NCBI GenBank assembly: GCA_937996625.1
Contig: CALKVA010000011.1
Coordinates: forward strand, 5,857-69,856
Length of the DNA: 64,000 nt
Source: UBA5951 sp009936885
GTDB taxonomy: Bacteria; Pseudomonadota; Alphaproteobacteria; Puniceispirillales; Puniceispirillaceae
Direction of reading: 5' to 3'
The notes below the pieces were generated by a model that worked only from the letters and a program-made list of their open reading frames with translations, had not been told where the DNA came from and did no database searches. This document shows positions 43,141 to 53,554 of the stretch, one piece after another. How positions within the stretch are numbered: position 1 is the stretch's first letter; each line of letters starts with the position of its first letter. Position numbers and translations under genes: made by a program.

Positions 43141-44415
43141 TCAATAAATTGGAAAGCGTTGACACAATTCCAAGATCTGTGCTCTTGCTTGCTTTTCAGC
43201 AACCGAATTATCAGATTTATTAGAAGCTAAGCCATCTAATACATCCCCGATAATATGCCCCACCTGTTCAAATTCAGATAGACCAAACCCCCGCGTGGTA
43301 CCAGCAGGTGTGCCAAGCCTAACACCAGACGTTACCATTGGTTTTTCAGGGTCAAATGGAACACCATTTTTATTACAAGTTATTCCTGCAGCTTCTAAAC
43401 TGACTTCGGTTATATTGCCCGTAAGGGCCTTCGGCCTTAGATCAACAAGCACGAGATGGGTATCTGTTCCATCAGAGACAAGGTCAAGGCCACGCTCCTT
43501 TAAAACCTCACCCAACCTGATAGCGTTATTTATAACAGATTGAATATACGTCTTAAATTCAGGCTCTAATGCTTCTTTGAAGCCAACTGCTTTGCCAGCA
43601 ATAGCATGCATCAAAGGACCGCCTTGCAAGCCTGGAAATACAGCGGAATTAATTTTCTTACCAAGTTCCACATTATCAGTTAAAATAATGCCGCCTCGAC
43701 CCGCTCTCAATGTTTTATGAGTTGTGGAGGTTACGATATCTGCATATGGAACCGGGCTTGGATGCAGACCAGTTGCTACTAATCCAGATATATGAGCCAT
43801 ATCAACCATCAAAAGTGCGCTTACTTCGTCTGCAATTTCACGGAATTTAGAAAAATCAATTTGCCTTGGATAGGCTGATGCACCTGCCAATATCATTTTT
43901 GGCTTATGTTCTTTTGCTAAATCTCGAACTTCGTCAAAATCAATTAAACCTGTTTGACGGCTTACCCCATATTGAACCGCGTTAAACCACTTGCCTGAAA
44001 GATTTGGAGCACTTCCATGTGTAAGATGCCCGCCAGAGGCAAGAGACATCCCCAACACGGTATCATTTGGGGATAATAATGCCAGAAAGACAGCCTGATT
44101 TGCTTGCGCGCCTGAATGTGGCTGCACGTTAACAAACTCACAATTAAATAATTTCTTGGCACGTTCAATGGCTAATGTCTCAACAACATCTACATACTCA
44201 CAGCCACCATAATAGCGTCTACCAGAATATCCTTCTGCATATTTATTTGTTAATACAGAACCTTGCGCTTGCAACACAGCTGAAGAAACAATATTTTCTG
44301 ACGCTATCATTTCTATTTGGTCTTGCTGGCGCACCAACTCATGTTCGATAGCTTCAGCAACTTCTGGATCGCCAATTGCCAGAGTATCAATAAACATTTT
44401 TTTATCCTGATGCAT
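43141..44415 (-). CDS. glyA: Serine hydroxymethyltransferase
   Basis: 424 residues. The PLP Lys is in TSTTHKTLRAGRGG; EMIASENI, NKYAEGYSGRRYYGGCEYVD, DMAHISGLVA and FPGLQGGP are typical. It interconverts serine and glycine with tetrahydrofolate, feeding one-carbon units. It follows rpiB by 10 bases. Confidence 0.97.
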   Translation of the reverse strand: MHQDKKMFIDTLAIGDPEVAEAIEHELVRQQDQIEMIASENIVSSAVLQAQGSVLTNKYAEGYSGRRYYGGCEYVDVVETLAIERAKKLFNCEFVNVQPHSGAQANQAVFLALLSPNDTVLGMSLASGGHLTHGSAPNLSGKWFNAVQYGVSRQTGLIDFDEVRDLAKEHKPKMILAGASAYPRQIDFSKFREIADEVSALLMVDMAHISGLVATGLHPSPVPYADIVTSTTHKTLRAGRGGIILTDNVELGKKINSAVFPGLQGGPLMHAIAGKAVGFKEALEPEFKTYIQSVINNAIRLGEVLKERGLDLVSDGTDTHLVLVDLRPKALTGNITEVSLEAAGITCNKNGVPFDPEKPMVTSGVRLGTPAGTTRGFGLSEFEQVGHIIGDVLDGLASNKSDNSVAEKQARAQILELCQRFPIY

Positions 44416-44425
44416 ATTATTTCTC

Positions 44426-44881
44426 CTATGGTGTTAATAAGCCAGATGGATTGCTAAGTTTTTCCACACGCCTTTGGTGACGCCCTCCAGCAAAGACTGT
44501 GTCAAGAAATACATCAACACAAGATATTGCTGTCAATTCTCCGATTAAACGTTCACCGAGGACAATAACATTTGCATTATTATGCTCGCGGCACAACCTT
44601 GCCGAAGTTTCATCATGCACTAATGCCGCTCTTACCCACTCATATCGATTAACAGCAATAGACATTCCAATACCAGATCCGCAAATCAAAATACCCATTC
44701 CATCATTTGAGCGCATTAAACGCGCCAATTTAGCAGCATAATCAGGATAATCAACAGAAGTACTATCTGCTTTAGGACCCAGATCTGTTGCTGTCATGCC
44801 ATTAGCGGTAAGGTGTGATATCAAAGTCGATTTTAGCCTTATGCCGCCATGGTCACTTGCGATTAATATTTCGATAGCCAA
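44426..44881 (-). CDS. rpiB: Ribose-5-phosphate isomerase B
   Basis: 151 residues. IASDHGGIRLK, the catalytic Cys in LICGSGIGMSIAVN and CREHNNANVIVLGERL match RpiB. It converts ribose-5-phosphate and ribulose-5-phosphate, the latter being the RibB substrate, which may explain its place at the head of the glyA-rib cluster. Confidence 0.96.
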   Translation of the reverse strand: MAIEILIASDHGGIRLKSTLISHLTANGMTATDLGPKADSTSVDYPDYAAKLARLMRSNDGMGILICGSGIGMSIAVNRYEWVRAALVHDETSARLCREHNNANVIVLGERLIGELTAISCVDVFLDTVFAGGRHQRRVEKLSNPSGLLTP

Positions 44882-45130
44882 GTTATTACCTTATGTTCGA
44901 AGTTATTTTAAAAAATCAGAAAAATAACTATCTTTTTTTGATGCGGTTTAAGAATATGTTTAAAAAACATCTTATCAGATGTAAATTAATTTTTATTTCA
45001 CCATACAATAATTAAACCTATTTTTTTTCGTGACAGTTTCATGTCATTATTTTATTCTTTTATTATCGGTTCAATGTGAAAAGTGGGGCCGAGTTTAGGG
45101 AGAAAATAACGCCATATTTTGTGGCGCGAA

Positions 45131-45160
45131 AAAAACAAGGCACATTGCCTTGTTTTTTTT
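45131..45160 (-). terminator. Strong intrinsic terminator after DUF1467/rnj operon
   Basis: CAAGGCA (45136-45142) pairs with TGCCTTG (45146-45152) around loop CAT, flanked by A7 and T8 runs, so it can work in both directions. The minus-strand stop of the DUF1467 gene is just before it. A second hairpin (CGCCA...TGGCG, 45110-45126) lies next to it. Confidence 0.85.
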
Positions 45161-45389
45161 ATCTAAACGCAAAGATCTCCGATTCGATTACCAACTTAAC
45201 AACTATAAACAAAATGGCGGATATAATCGTGGTGGCGATTATTTTTTTAAGCATTTCAGGGTTTGCGGGCGCAGATGTTGCGTGACCTTTTTCAGGAATT
45301 TCTGGCGGAGCACTGCCAAAAGGAAGCACCATCAGAAAAACCCACCACCACAGTAATATATAAACAACAATTGATGAAACGATATCCAA
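45159..45389 (-). CDS. DUF1467 family membrane protein
   Basis: 76 residues. Two membrane helices (about 4-24 and 50-70) flank a short loop. IVVYILLWWWVFLMVLPFGS is the DUF1467 signature. Found next to RNase J and birA/coaX in alphaproteobacteria. Function unknown. Ends at the strong terminator, making it the last gene of the nuo-birA-coaX-rnj transcript. Confidence 0.9.
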   Translation of the reverse strand: MDIVSSIVVYILLWWWVFLMVLPFGSAPPEIPEKGHATSAPANPEMLKKIIATTIISAILFIVVKLVIESEIFAFR

Positions 45390-45409
45390 TAAAAATAATC
45401 CTTTTGTAG

Positions 45410-47071
45410 CTATCCGGCGATACGAATTACGTGCATATGCACTTTTGGTCTAATACGAAATCTAGATTTAGTAGCACTTTTCACTTTACCAATTAACATC
45501 GTTTCAATCGCGCTATCATCTATCAATATTTTTGTGTTTGCCTTTTCCATTTGCGTATCAACCAACATACTAATGTCAGCTAAATAGTCGCTCTCTTCTT
45601 CTATAATGCAAACGCCATCCTGACTTACTGCTGGTGCCTGCATGAGCCCGCCCATTTGATCCAACAAAATGGATACACTAACAGAGCCATTCCATAGCAT
45701 CTGCCTTCTTGATCTCAACATATCTGATTGTAAATCAACCACATTACCTGATTCATGGGTAAATTGAGATACTTGTATGCTATCAACTTTATTCGCGTTA
45801 CTGCTAGAAAATTTAATTACGTCTCCATTTTCCGGAATAAGTGTTTGGGAGACTTGGCACGATACAGCTAACTTTGCATGAGCTTCTAAGTGCCTTGCTG
45901 TTCCATGCACTGGAATGGCAATTTTTGGGCGAACCCAATTATATAAATCGATTAATTCATCTCTTGCAGGATGTCCAGAGACATGAACAGGAGCGTCCTC
46001 ATCAGTAACAATTTTTATTTTTTGCCGCAGAAGTTGATTTTGAACTTTGGCAATGGCGTTTTCATTCCCAGGAATCTGACGAGATGAATAAATAACCGTA
46101 TCACCGCTATTCAGTTTAATATTTTCATGCATACCATTGGCAATTTTCGCAAGGGCGGCTCTTGCCTCACCTTGTGAGCCTGTACAAATAATAACAAGAT
46201 TCTCCCTTGGCATTAACCCCGCATCTGCCTCTGATACAAAATCTGGCAAATCTTTAAGATATCCTGTATCCCTTGCAGCTGAAATAGCACGGTGAAGTGC
46301 GCGTCCAACCACGCACACATGGCGGTTATTTGCTTTTGCAGCTGCAACGATGGAGTCTATGCGAGCCACATTACTTGCAAAACAAGTAATAGCTACAGTC
46401 TGTTGTGCATTTGCGATTACATCTGTTAATCCTTTCCGCGCAACGGCCTCTGATGGGGTTCTGCCAGCCACCATTGCATTGGTTGAATCACCGATAAGCG
46501 CAATAACACCCTCATCCCCAATTTGCTTTAATCTAGCAACATCTGTCTTGCCCCCTAGCATTGGGGTTTCATCAAGCTTCCAGTCTCCTGTATGGAGTAT
46601 CTGGCCTTTGTCTGTCTTGATTATAAGTGCAGCCGGGTCAGGTATCGAATGCGATAATGCAACAAATTCAACTGTTAAAGCGCCAAAGTTATAATCGACA
46701 TTATACTTTATTTCATGCAAAGGAATTTTTTCAGGTAATTTTGCTTCTGCTAATTTGCGGCGTAACAAAGCAAGCGTAAAGGCAGTTCCATAGATTGGTA
46801 CCTGTAATTTATCCCACAAATAAGGGATAGCGCCAAAATGATCTTCGTGCGCGTGGGTTAGAATGATACCCCGCAGATTTACTTTCTGCTCTTCAGCAAA
46901 CCGAATATCAGGCAATATAATATCTACCCCAGGGGTAGTCTCATCACTAAAACTAATTCCAAGATCAATCATCAACCAATCAGATTTATAATGATACAAA
47001 TTTACATTCATTCCAATTTCGCCAGCCCCCCCTAGCGGAACAAAAATAAGCTCGTCTTTTAAAAAATTCAT
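45410..47071 (-). CDS. rnj: Ribonuclease J
   Basis: 553 residues. Metallo-beta-lactamase motif LTHAHEDHFGA, LHTGDWKLD, the beta-CASP region (VAITCFASNVARIDS, GSQGEARAALAKI) and VHVSGHPARDEL mark RNase J, with a C-terminal domain of about 120 residues. It has 5'-exo and endonuclease activity on mRNA and rRNA precursors. Start is one base from the coaX stop. Confidence 0.95.
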   Translation of the reverse strand: MNFLKDELIFVPLGGAGEIGMNVNLYHYKSDWLMIDLGISFSDETTPGVDIILPDIRFAEEQKVNLRGIILTHAHEDHFGAIPYLWDKLQVPIYGTAFTLALLRRKLAEAKLPEKIPLHEIKYNVDYNFGALTVEFVALSHSIPDPAALIIKTDKGQILHTGDWKLDETPMLGGKTDVARLKQIGDEGVIALIGDSTNAMVAGRTPSEAVARKGLTDVIANAQQTVAITCFASNVARIDSIVAAAKANNRHVCVVGRALHRAISAARDTGYLKDLPDFVSEADAGLMPRENLVIICTGSQGEARAALAKIANGMHENIKLNSGDTVIYSSRQIPGNENAIAKVQNQLLRQKIKIVTDEDAPVHVSGHPARDELIDLYNWVRPKIAIPVHGTARHLEAHAKLAVSCQVSQTLIPENGDVIKFSSSNANKVDSIQVSQFTHESGNVVDLQSDMLRSRRQMLWNGSVSVSILLDQMGGLMQAPAVSQDGVCIIEEESDYLADISMLVDTQMEKANTKILIDDSAIETMLIGKVKSATKSRFRIRPKVHMHVIRIAG

Positions 47072-47860
47072 CTATTTATATCCATTAATTTTGGCGATTT
47101 GATACAAACCTAATAAGGTCAAATTTGGTTCCTGTTGTTTAATTAGATCACAGTATGGCAAATACAATGATGCCAGCCCGCCAGTTGCTATGATTTCAAA
47201 ATCACTTTCTGATTCGCCTCTTATTTTATGAATAATACCTTCAATTAGTCCAACATATCCCCATATTATCCCTGACCACATTGCATCTTGTGTGTTTGTG
47301 CCTATCACTTTGAGATGCATTGGTCGAACATTCAGATTTATATCAGGGAGTTTTGATGCCGCATTGCTGAGCGCTTTCACAGATAAATTAACGCCAGGCG
47401 CAATAATCCCCCCTTTATAAACAGCCCTGCCAGCACTCATCTTAACAACATCAAACGTAGTAGCAGTCCCAAAATCTACAATAATAACATCTGACTTGGT
47501 TAAGGATGAGCCTGCAACTGCATTTACAATTCTATCTGCACCAACCTGAGATGGATCTGGTACATCAATATCAATTGGCAAAATTATTGATGGGTTTGCA
47601 ATAGAGCGAAATGGAATTGCAATGGAATGTTCCAAATAATCAAAACAATGCGTTGCCTCTATCACAACCGAAGCAATAATAACGTCTGTTATGTCAGGTA
47701 GCCTTAAGCCAAAATGTGCCAATTGTTCCAAGAACGAGGATAAAAAACGCTCCTTATTAATCGTATCAGAGGTTTGAGCCCGCCAGCTATAACGTAAATC
47801 AGAATGATTAAATATGCCAAAAACAACATGTGTGTTTCCGCAATCAATTGCGAGAAGCAT
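47072..47860 (-). CDS. coaX: Type III pantothenate kinase
   Basis: 262 residues. LLAIDCGNTHVVFGIF (P-loop-like start of the ASKHA fold), GADRIVNAVAG and IVDFGTATTFDVV match CoaX. It phosphorylates pantothenate in CoA synthesis and is feedback-insensitive as a class. It overlaps the birA 3' end by 17 bases. Confidence 0.95.
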   Translation of the reverse strand: MLLAIDCGNTHVVFGIFNHSDLRYSWRAQTSDTINKERFLSSFLEQLAHFGLRLPDITDVIIASVVIEATHCFDYLEHSIAIPFRSIANPSIILPIDIDVPDPSQVGADRIVNAVAGSSLTKSDVIIVDFGTATTFDVVKMSAGRAVYKGGIIAPGVNLSVKALSNAASKLPDINLNVRPMHLKVIGTNTQDAMWSGIIWGYVGLIEGIIHKIRGESESDFEIIATGGLASLYLPYCDLIKQQEPNLTLLGLYQIAKINGYK

Positions 47861-48623
47861 TAACCTCTCCCATCAACACCACGTCTCCCACCGTGATGAG
47901 ATGAACGTTTCCATCCATGTCGACTAGATTTAAACGACCATCTGGCTCTAATGCATCACAGATGCCTGTCACAGACTTATCACCTAAGGTAACGGTTAAC
48001 TGCCTTCCGATTATATTGGACTTGTCCTGCCATCTAGCCAAAAGAGGGGCTGGCCCACAATTTTGCCAAATCTGATACAAATTCTCCAAATTATTAATGT
48101 ATAATTCTGCTAATTCTTGTGGCTCTGGTATTTTGGATTGGTATTTTGCGATGTCGGTTGATGGAAACAGGGAATCTGTTATCTCTGGCGCATTTTTAAT
48201 ATTAATACCGCACCCTACAATTGCGTGCGGTCCATCTGCTTCAAGCAAAATACCGCCCAGCTTTCTATCTTCAGCCATTAAATCATTTGGCCATTTTAGT
48301 AAAACCGGTACATCTGGACAAATAGAATTTAGCGTTTGTATAGCCGCAAGAGAGGCAACAAATGACAATGTTGGCCATTCAGCTTGAGCACGTTTAGGAG
48401 ATAAAATAACAGAAAGATACATCCCATCATTTTTACGGGATATCCAACTACGTCCCATTCTTCCACGTCCTGCTGTCTGCTCCGCAACCAAAAATGAATT
48501 TCCTTGAGGCAGTAACTCTGAATTGTCAATGAAATCTTTTGCTAAGTCCAAAGCAGAAGTGGCAGTATCTTGACGATGAAGCTCCCACTTGGGTAAATAT
48601 CTCTCGGCCATAAATGCTCCCAT
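47844..48623 (-). CDS. birA: Biotin--[acetyl-CoA-carboxylase] ligase
   Basis: 259 residues. The biotin/ATP loop GRGRMGRSW, LKWPNDLMAEDRKLGGIL and GCGINIKN are BirA motifs. There is no N-terminal HTH, so it is a mono-functional ligase. The start overlaps the nuoN stop by one base, so it is read through from the nuo operon. Confidence 0.94.
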   Translation of the reverse strand: MGAFMAERYLPKWELHRQDTATSALDLAKDFIDNSELLPQGNSFLVAEQTAGRGRMGRSWISRKNDGMYLSVILSPKRAQAEWPTLSFVASLAAIQTLNSICPDVPVLLKWPNDLMAEDRKLGGILLEADGPHAIVGCGINIKNAPEITDSLFPSTDIAKYQSKIPEPQELAELYINNLENLYQIWQNCGPAPLLARWQDKSNIIGRQLTVTLGDKSVTGICDALEPDGRLNLVDMDGNVHLITVGDVVLMGEVNASRN

Positions 48624-50080
48624 TATAACGCACCGGATATCGGAAAATTAGTTGCTGCAAAGTAAGTCCATTCACGTAATGGACCGATAATAAATAAAAA
48701 TAAAATAGTTACAATCAATGAAACGGTAAGAATAATAATGTTTTCCTTTGGTGCATTAGTATCTAGTGGCTGGTCAACATCCTCAAAATACATCAGCTTG
48801 ATAATACGCAAATAATAAAAAGCCCCAATGACAGAGGTTAAAACCCCTAATATCGCTAATGGAATTAAACCTGCATTAACTGCTGCTAAAAACACGTACC
48901 ATTTTGCAAAAAATCCAGCCAATGGCGGAATGCCTGCCATAGAAAACATAAATACCATCAATCCAAAAGCGCAATAAGGATGAGTAGATGAAAACCCCGC
49001 TAAATCAGATAATTTTTGAACAGGAAGTCCATCACGCCTCATCATCAAAATGATTGAAAAGGTACCAGCTCCCATAAAAATATAGGTTGTCATATAAATC
49101 ATCACACCTGCCGCACCTTGCTGTGTTCCTGCAGCCAACCCAGCAAGAGCATACCCCATATGCGCAATAGATGAATAGGCCATCATACGCTTTAAGTCTT
49201 TTTGCATAATGGCACCAAAAGCACCAACAGCCATCGATGCAACAGAAAGTGCGATTATTACTTGCATCCATTCCAGTCGGATATCAGCAAACACGAAATG
49301 TGTAACATTCAGAAGTAGCGAGATGGCAGCAACCTTGGGCGCTATTGAAAATAAAGCTGTAACTGGCGTAGGCGCGCCCTCATATACATCTGGTGTCCAC
49401 ATATGGAACGGTGCTGCAGAAACCTTAAACGCCAATCCAGACAGCAGGAATACAACCCCAATAATCATCCCTGAAGACGCGCCATTCTGGGCAATACTTG
49501 ATGCAATTTCTCCAAACTGGGTAGAGCCACTGAAACCGTAAATTAAAGAGGCGCCATATAACAGCATTCCTGATGACAAAGCACCTAGCAGAAAATATTT
49601 CAATCCGGCTTCAGATGATTTAAGGGAACGTGTATTCATCGCAGCAATAACATAAAGAGGAAGAGATTGTAGCTCAAGACCCATATATAATGAAATCAGA
49701 TCATTAGCCGAAATCATTAACAGCATACCTAAAGTGGCAAGCATAATTAAAACCTGATATTCAGGTTTTTCCACTCCATCAGACCAATCTTCATCAACCA
49801 TCCAACACGCAAAAAACGCCCCGATAAGCACCAATCCCTTCATATAAACAAGAAAACCATCTATTTTAAACAAACCAAGAAAAATAACTTGGCTTTCTGA
49901 CGGCAATATAAAAGTAGTTGCAAATGCAAACCCATACCCTACCAATGCAATCATTTTTACAAGTCTTCTAGAACCAAGAGACTCCCCAGTAAAGGCAGCC
50001 ATTAAAACAAGGCCTAATGCCACAACTGCCAGAATATATTCTGGCAAAGCGGCTTGAAAAGTCATTTGTGTAAACAGCAT
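48623..50080 (-). CDS. nuoN: NADH-quinone oxidoreductase subunit N
   Basis: 485 residues and about 14 membrane helices, a Mrp-antiporter-like proton-pumping subunit of complex I. MAYSSIAHMGYALAG and KVSAAPFHMWTPDVYEGAPTPVTA contain the conserved Lys and Glu/His positions. Last nuo gene of the operon. Confidence 0.96.
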   Translation of the reverse strand: MLFTQMTFQAALPEYILAVVALGLVLMAAFTGESLGSRRLVKMIALVGYGFAFATTFILPSESQVIFLGLFKIDGFLVYMKGLVLIGAFFACWMVDEDWSDGVEKPEYQVLIMLATLGMLLMISANDLISLYMGLELQSLPLYVIAAMNTRSLKSSEAGLKYFLLGALSSGMLLYGASLIYGFSGSTQFGEIASSIAQNGASSGMIIGVVFLLSGLAFKVSAAPFHMWTPDVYEGAPTPVTALFSIAPKVAAISLLLNVTHFVFADIRLEWMQVIIALSVASMAVGAFGAIMQKDLKRMMAYSSIAHMGYALAGLAAGTQQGAAGVMIYMTTYIFMGAGTFSIILMMRRDGLPVQKLSDLAGFSSTHPYCAFGLMVFMFSMAGIPPLAGFFAKWYVFLAAVNAGLIPLAILGVLTSVIGAFYYLRIIKLMYFEDVDQPLDTNAPKENIIILTVSLIVTILFLFIIGPLREWTYFAATNFPISGAL

Positions 50081-50106
50081 AGTTTAGAATAAATCCTTTA
50101 AATTGG

Positions 50107-51612
50107 TTATTGGATATTGGCTGTTGCCATTTGGGTGTTCGACACAGCTTCACTAATCAAAGCAACCACCGGGTTCAAGACATCTAACAGGGGTGCTGGA
50201 TATACCCCAAACCAAACAATAAAAATTGTTAATGGTGCCAAAATTGTGATTTCCCGATTATTCAGGACAGGCATACGAATAACCTCCCCTTTTTCAGCTC
50301 TTCCAAAAACAACTCTGCGGTAAAGCCACAACATATAAGTTGCACCAAGAACCAAACCTGTTGCAGCAAAAAACGCAACGAGTGAACTTGCTTGATAAGC
50401 GCCAACGAGCACCAAAATTTCGCCAACAAACCCTGACGTTCCTGGCAGACCAACAGATGCAAGCATCATAATCATAAAAAACACCGCATAGTTTGGCATT
50501 ACATCTGCGACGCCGCCATAAGCATCTATTTCTCTTGTATGCAGCCTGTCATAAACAACACCAACACAAAAGAACAGGGCGGCAGATACAAGACCATGAC
50601 TAATCATCTGAAACATTGCACCTGTTATTCCTTGCTCATTCAGAGTAAAGATGCCGATTGTCACAAACCCCATATGCGCCACAGAAGAATAAGCAATTAG
50701 CTTTTTCATATCGCTCTGTGCAAGCGCGACGAGAGATGTATAAATTATAGCAACAACCGAAAGTACAAATATAAAGGGTGCAAAATAGACAGATGCATCT
50801 GGAAACATAGGTAATGAGAAGCGAATAAAACCATACCCACCCATTTTTAATAACACACCAGCCAAAATCATTGACCCAGCCGTTGGGGCCTCCACATGCG
50901 CATCAGGCAGCCATGTATGAACAGGCCACATGGGAACTTTTACAGCAAATGAGGCAAAAAAGCCAATAAACAGCCAGTATTGTAGCTGTGGCGGGAAGTT
51001 AAAATCTGAAAGAACAGGAATATCAGTTGTTCCAGCTTGCAGATAAATAACCATAATTCCAACGAGCATCAAAACGGAGCCTGCAAGCGTATATAAAAAG
51101 AATTTAAAAGCAGCATATACTCTCCGCGGCCCGCCCCAAATTCCGATGATCAAAAACATCGGAATTAATACGCCTTCAAAAAACAAATAGAACATCATCA
51201 TATCAAGTGATGCAAACATTCCAACCATCATCGTTTCTAACACGAGGAATGCTATCATAAATTCGCGGACTTTATTTTTAATGGAATGCCAGCTCGCTAA
51301 TATCGAAAGCGGTGTTAAAAATGTTGATAGCAAAATCAAGGGCATCGATATGCCATCCACACCCAAATGATAGGATATACCGCTACCTGCGATCCATTCA
51401 ACCTGCTCTTCGAATTGATAGCCAGCCATCGTGGTATCAAATCCGAAATACAAGATAAGAGATACAATAAATGTGAAACTAGAAACCCAAATTGTAAGCA
51501 TTTTACAATTATGCTCGGACGATTTGTTATTCCCGCTTGCTAGGAGAATAAACAAAACACCCATAAGAGGAAGGAACGTTACGATAGACAGAATTGGCCA
51601 AGATGACAGCAT
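50107..51612 (-). CDS. nuoM: NADH-quinone oxidoreductase subunit M
   Basis: 501 residues, about 14 helices. KVPMWPVHTWLPDAHVEAPTAGSMILAGVLLKMGGYG, and KKLIAYSSVAHMGFV are those of NuoM, the second antiporter-like subunit. It sits 3 bases downstream of nuoL. Confidence 0.97.
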   Translation of the reverse strand: MLSSWPILSIVTFLPLMGVLFILLASGNNKSSEHNCKMLTIWVSSFTFIVSLILYFGFDTTMAGYQFEEQVEWIAGSGISYHLGVDGISMPLILLSTFLTPLSILASWHSIKNKVREFMIAFLVLETMMVGMFASLDMMMFYLFFEGVLIPMFLIIGIWGGPRRVYAAFKFFLYTLAGSVLMLVGIMVIYLQAGTTDIPVLSDFNFPPQLQYWLFIGFFASFAVKVPMWPVHTWLPDAHVEAPTAGSMILAGVLLKMGGYGFIRFSLPMFPDASVYFAPFIFVLSVVAIIYTSLVALAQSDMKKLIAYSSVAHMGFVTIGIFTLNEQGITGAMFQMISHGLVSAALFFCVGVVYDRLHTREIDAYGGVADVMPNYAVFFMIMMLASVGLPGTSGFVGEILVLVGAYQASSLVAFFAATGLVLGATYMLWLYRRVVFGRAEKGEVIRMPVLNNREITILAPLTIFIVWFGVYPAPLLDVLNPVVALISEAVSNTQMATANIQ

Positions 51613-51615
51613 ATC

Positions 51616-53550
51616 TTATCTCCCAAATCCGCTGAAATACCAGGACAACAACATTACAACCCCTATCATCATAGCAAATGCATAGTGATAAACATATCCA
51701 GATTGTAATTTTGACAATTTGTTAGAGCCATTAAGCACGAGCCCAGACAAGCCATCAGGTCCAAACGCATCAATGGTTTGCTTATCACCTTTAACCCACA
51801 AAAACGTGCCAAAACGAACCGATGCACGCACAAATAATAGGTCATATAACTCGTCAAAAAACCATTTATTGAAGAAAAGCGTATGTATTGGCCTTGCCAT
51901 CGACACTACCCGTGCAGGCAAAGACGGAATGATTAGGTATGCGATAATAGCCAAACCAACGCCTGCCGCGGCGAGAATAACGGGAAGTCTTTTTACCCAT
52001 TCTGCAACGTGATGTGCCTCTTCCATCGCATGATGTTCAGGTAATATAAACAGTGAGTCTCCCCAGAAATAACTCATATCATAGCCAACAAAGCTTTGAT
52101 AACCAAACCAGCCCGCAAAAATCGCTCCAAAGGCAAGCGGAATAAGAGGCAATATCATAATTGGTGGGGATTCATGAACATGCTCAAACACCTCTGCACT
52201 ACAACGCGGTTTGCCGTGAAAGGCCATTATCAATAAACGCCAGCTATAAAATGCAGTTAACAATGCAGCAGCACAGCCAAGCCAAAAGGCCATTTGACCT
52301 GTAAAGCTGTGAGAGGCCCAGGCTGCCTCTAAAATCATATCTTTTGAGTAATAGCCTGCAAAAAACGGAAAGCCTGCTAATGCTAGTGAGCCTATCCACA
52401 TTAAGCAGTAGGTTATTGGGATTTTCCGCCAAATACCTCCCATATTTCGCAAATCCTGCTCATCTGAAAGCGCATGTATGACAGACCCTGCCCCTAAAAA
52501 TAAAAGCGCCTTGAAAAAAGCATGGGTGGTGAGATGAAACATCGCGGCTGGATAGGCAGAAACACCCGCTGCAAAAAACATATATCCTAATTGTGAACAG
52601 GTAGAATAGGCTATTACGCGCTTAATATCAAATTGTGTCATTCCAATCGTAGCAGCAAAAATTGCGGTAAGCGCGCCAACTACTGTTATCACATCAAGTG
52701 CAAATGGCGCATATTCAATAACAGGGGATAATCTGCAAACAAGGAAAATCCCTGCTGTTACCATTGTTGCTGCATGTATAAGGGCTGATACAGGGGTTGG
52801 CCCTTCCATGGCATCAGGAAGCCAAGTATGCAATCCAAGCTGGGCAGATTTACCCATCGCACCAATAAATAATAATATTGCAGCCACTTCTAATGCTGGC
52901 AACTCAAAACCTAAAAATACAATAGTGGTTTTAGAAAAATCAGATGCATTAGAAAAAATGTCATCAAACTCTATACTACCAAATACATAAAAGATTACAA
53001 AAATGCCAAGAGCAAATCCAAAATCACCAACTCTATTTACAATAAAGGCTTTCATTGCCGCCTTATGGGCAGACGGCTTATGGTACCAAAAACCAATTAA
53101 TAAATAAGATGCAACACCAACGCCTTCCCATCCAAAAAACAATTGAAGCAGGTTATCAGATGTCACAAGCATCAACATGGCAAATGTAAATAAGCTCAGA
53201 TACGACATGAAACGCGCACGTGCCTTATCGATATGCATATAGCCAATGGAATAAATATGAACACATGAGGAAACCGAGGTAACAACAATCAGCATAACAG
53301 CTGTCAGCGTATCAAACCGAAAAGACCAGTTCGCCACAAAATCAGCTGAATTAATCCATCGTGCAACTTCAAGATTAACGGGATTATGTAACAATGCTAC
53401 GTGATAAAATGCGAAACAAGATAGAAAAAATGAGGCGCACACACCCACGACTGTTACTATTTCTGCAGGCAGATGCTGCTGGCGAACAGAAAGTAAGCCT
53501 GCAACAGCTGCGCCTAATAATGGCAAAAATACAATTGCTTGGTAAAGCAC
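51616..53550 (-). CDS. nuoL: NADH-quinone oxidoreductase subunit L
   Basis: 644 residues. GWEGVGVASYLLIGFWY, GKSAQLGLHTWLPDAMEGPTPVSALIHAATMVTAG and KRVIAYSTCSQLGYM match NuoL, with the long C-terminal lateral helix along the membrane arm at the end. It is the distal proton pump of complex I. Confidence 0.97.
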   Translation of the reverse strand: MLYQAIVFLPLLGAAVAGLLSVRQQHLPAEIVTVVGVCASFFLSCFAFYHVALLHNPVNLEVARWINSADFVANWSFRFDTLTAVMLIVVTSVSSCVHIYSIGYMHIDKARARFMSYLSLFTFAMLMLVTSDNLLQLFFGWEGVGVASYLLIGFWYHKPSAHKAAMKAFIVNRVGDFGFALGIFVIFYVFGSIEFDDIFSNASDFSKTTIVFLGFELPALEVAAILLFIGAMGKSAQLGLHTWLPDAMEGPTPVSALIHAATMVTAGIFLVCRLSPVIEYAPFALDVITVVGALTAIFAATIGMTQFDIKRVIAYSTCSQLGYMFFAAGVSAYPAAMFHLTTHAFFKALLFLGAGSVIHALSDEQDLRNMGGIWRKIPITYCLMWIGSLALAGFPFFAGYYSKDMILEAAWASHSFTGQMAFWLGCAAALLTAFYSWRLLIMAFHGKPRCSAEVFEHVHESPPIMILPLIPLAFGAIFAGWFGYQSFVGYDMSYFWGDSLFILPEHHAMEEAHHVAEWVKRLPVILAAAGVGLAIIAYLIIPSLPARVVSMARPIHTLFFNKWFFDELYDLLFVRASVRFGTFLWVKGDKQTIDAFGPDGLSGLVLNGSNKLSKLQSGYVYHYAFAMMIGVVMLLSWYFSGFGR

Positions 53551-53554
53551 CGCG

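Noticed and set aside
45076..45285. 69-codon plus-strand frame opposite DUF1467
   Set aside because: It runs through the terminator hairpin and is antisense to a recognised DUF1467 gene.
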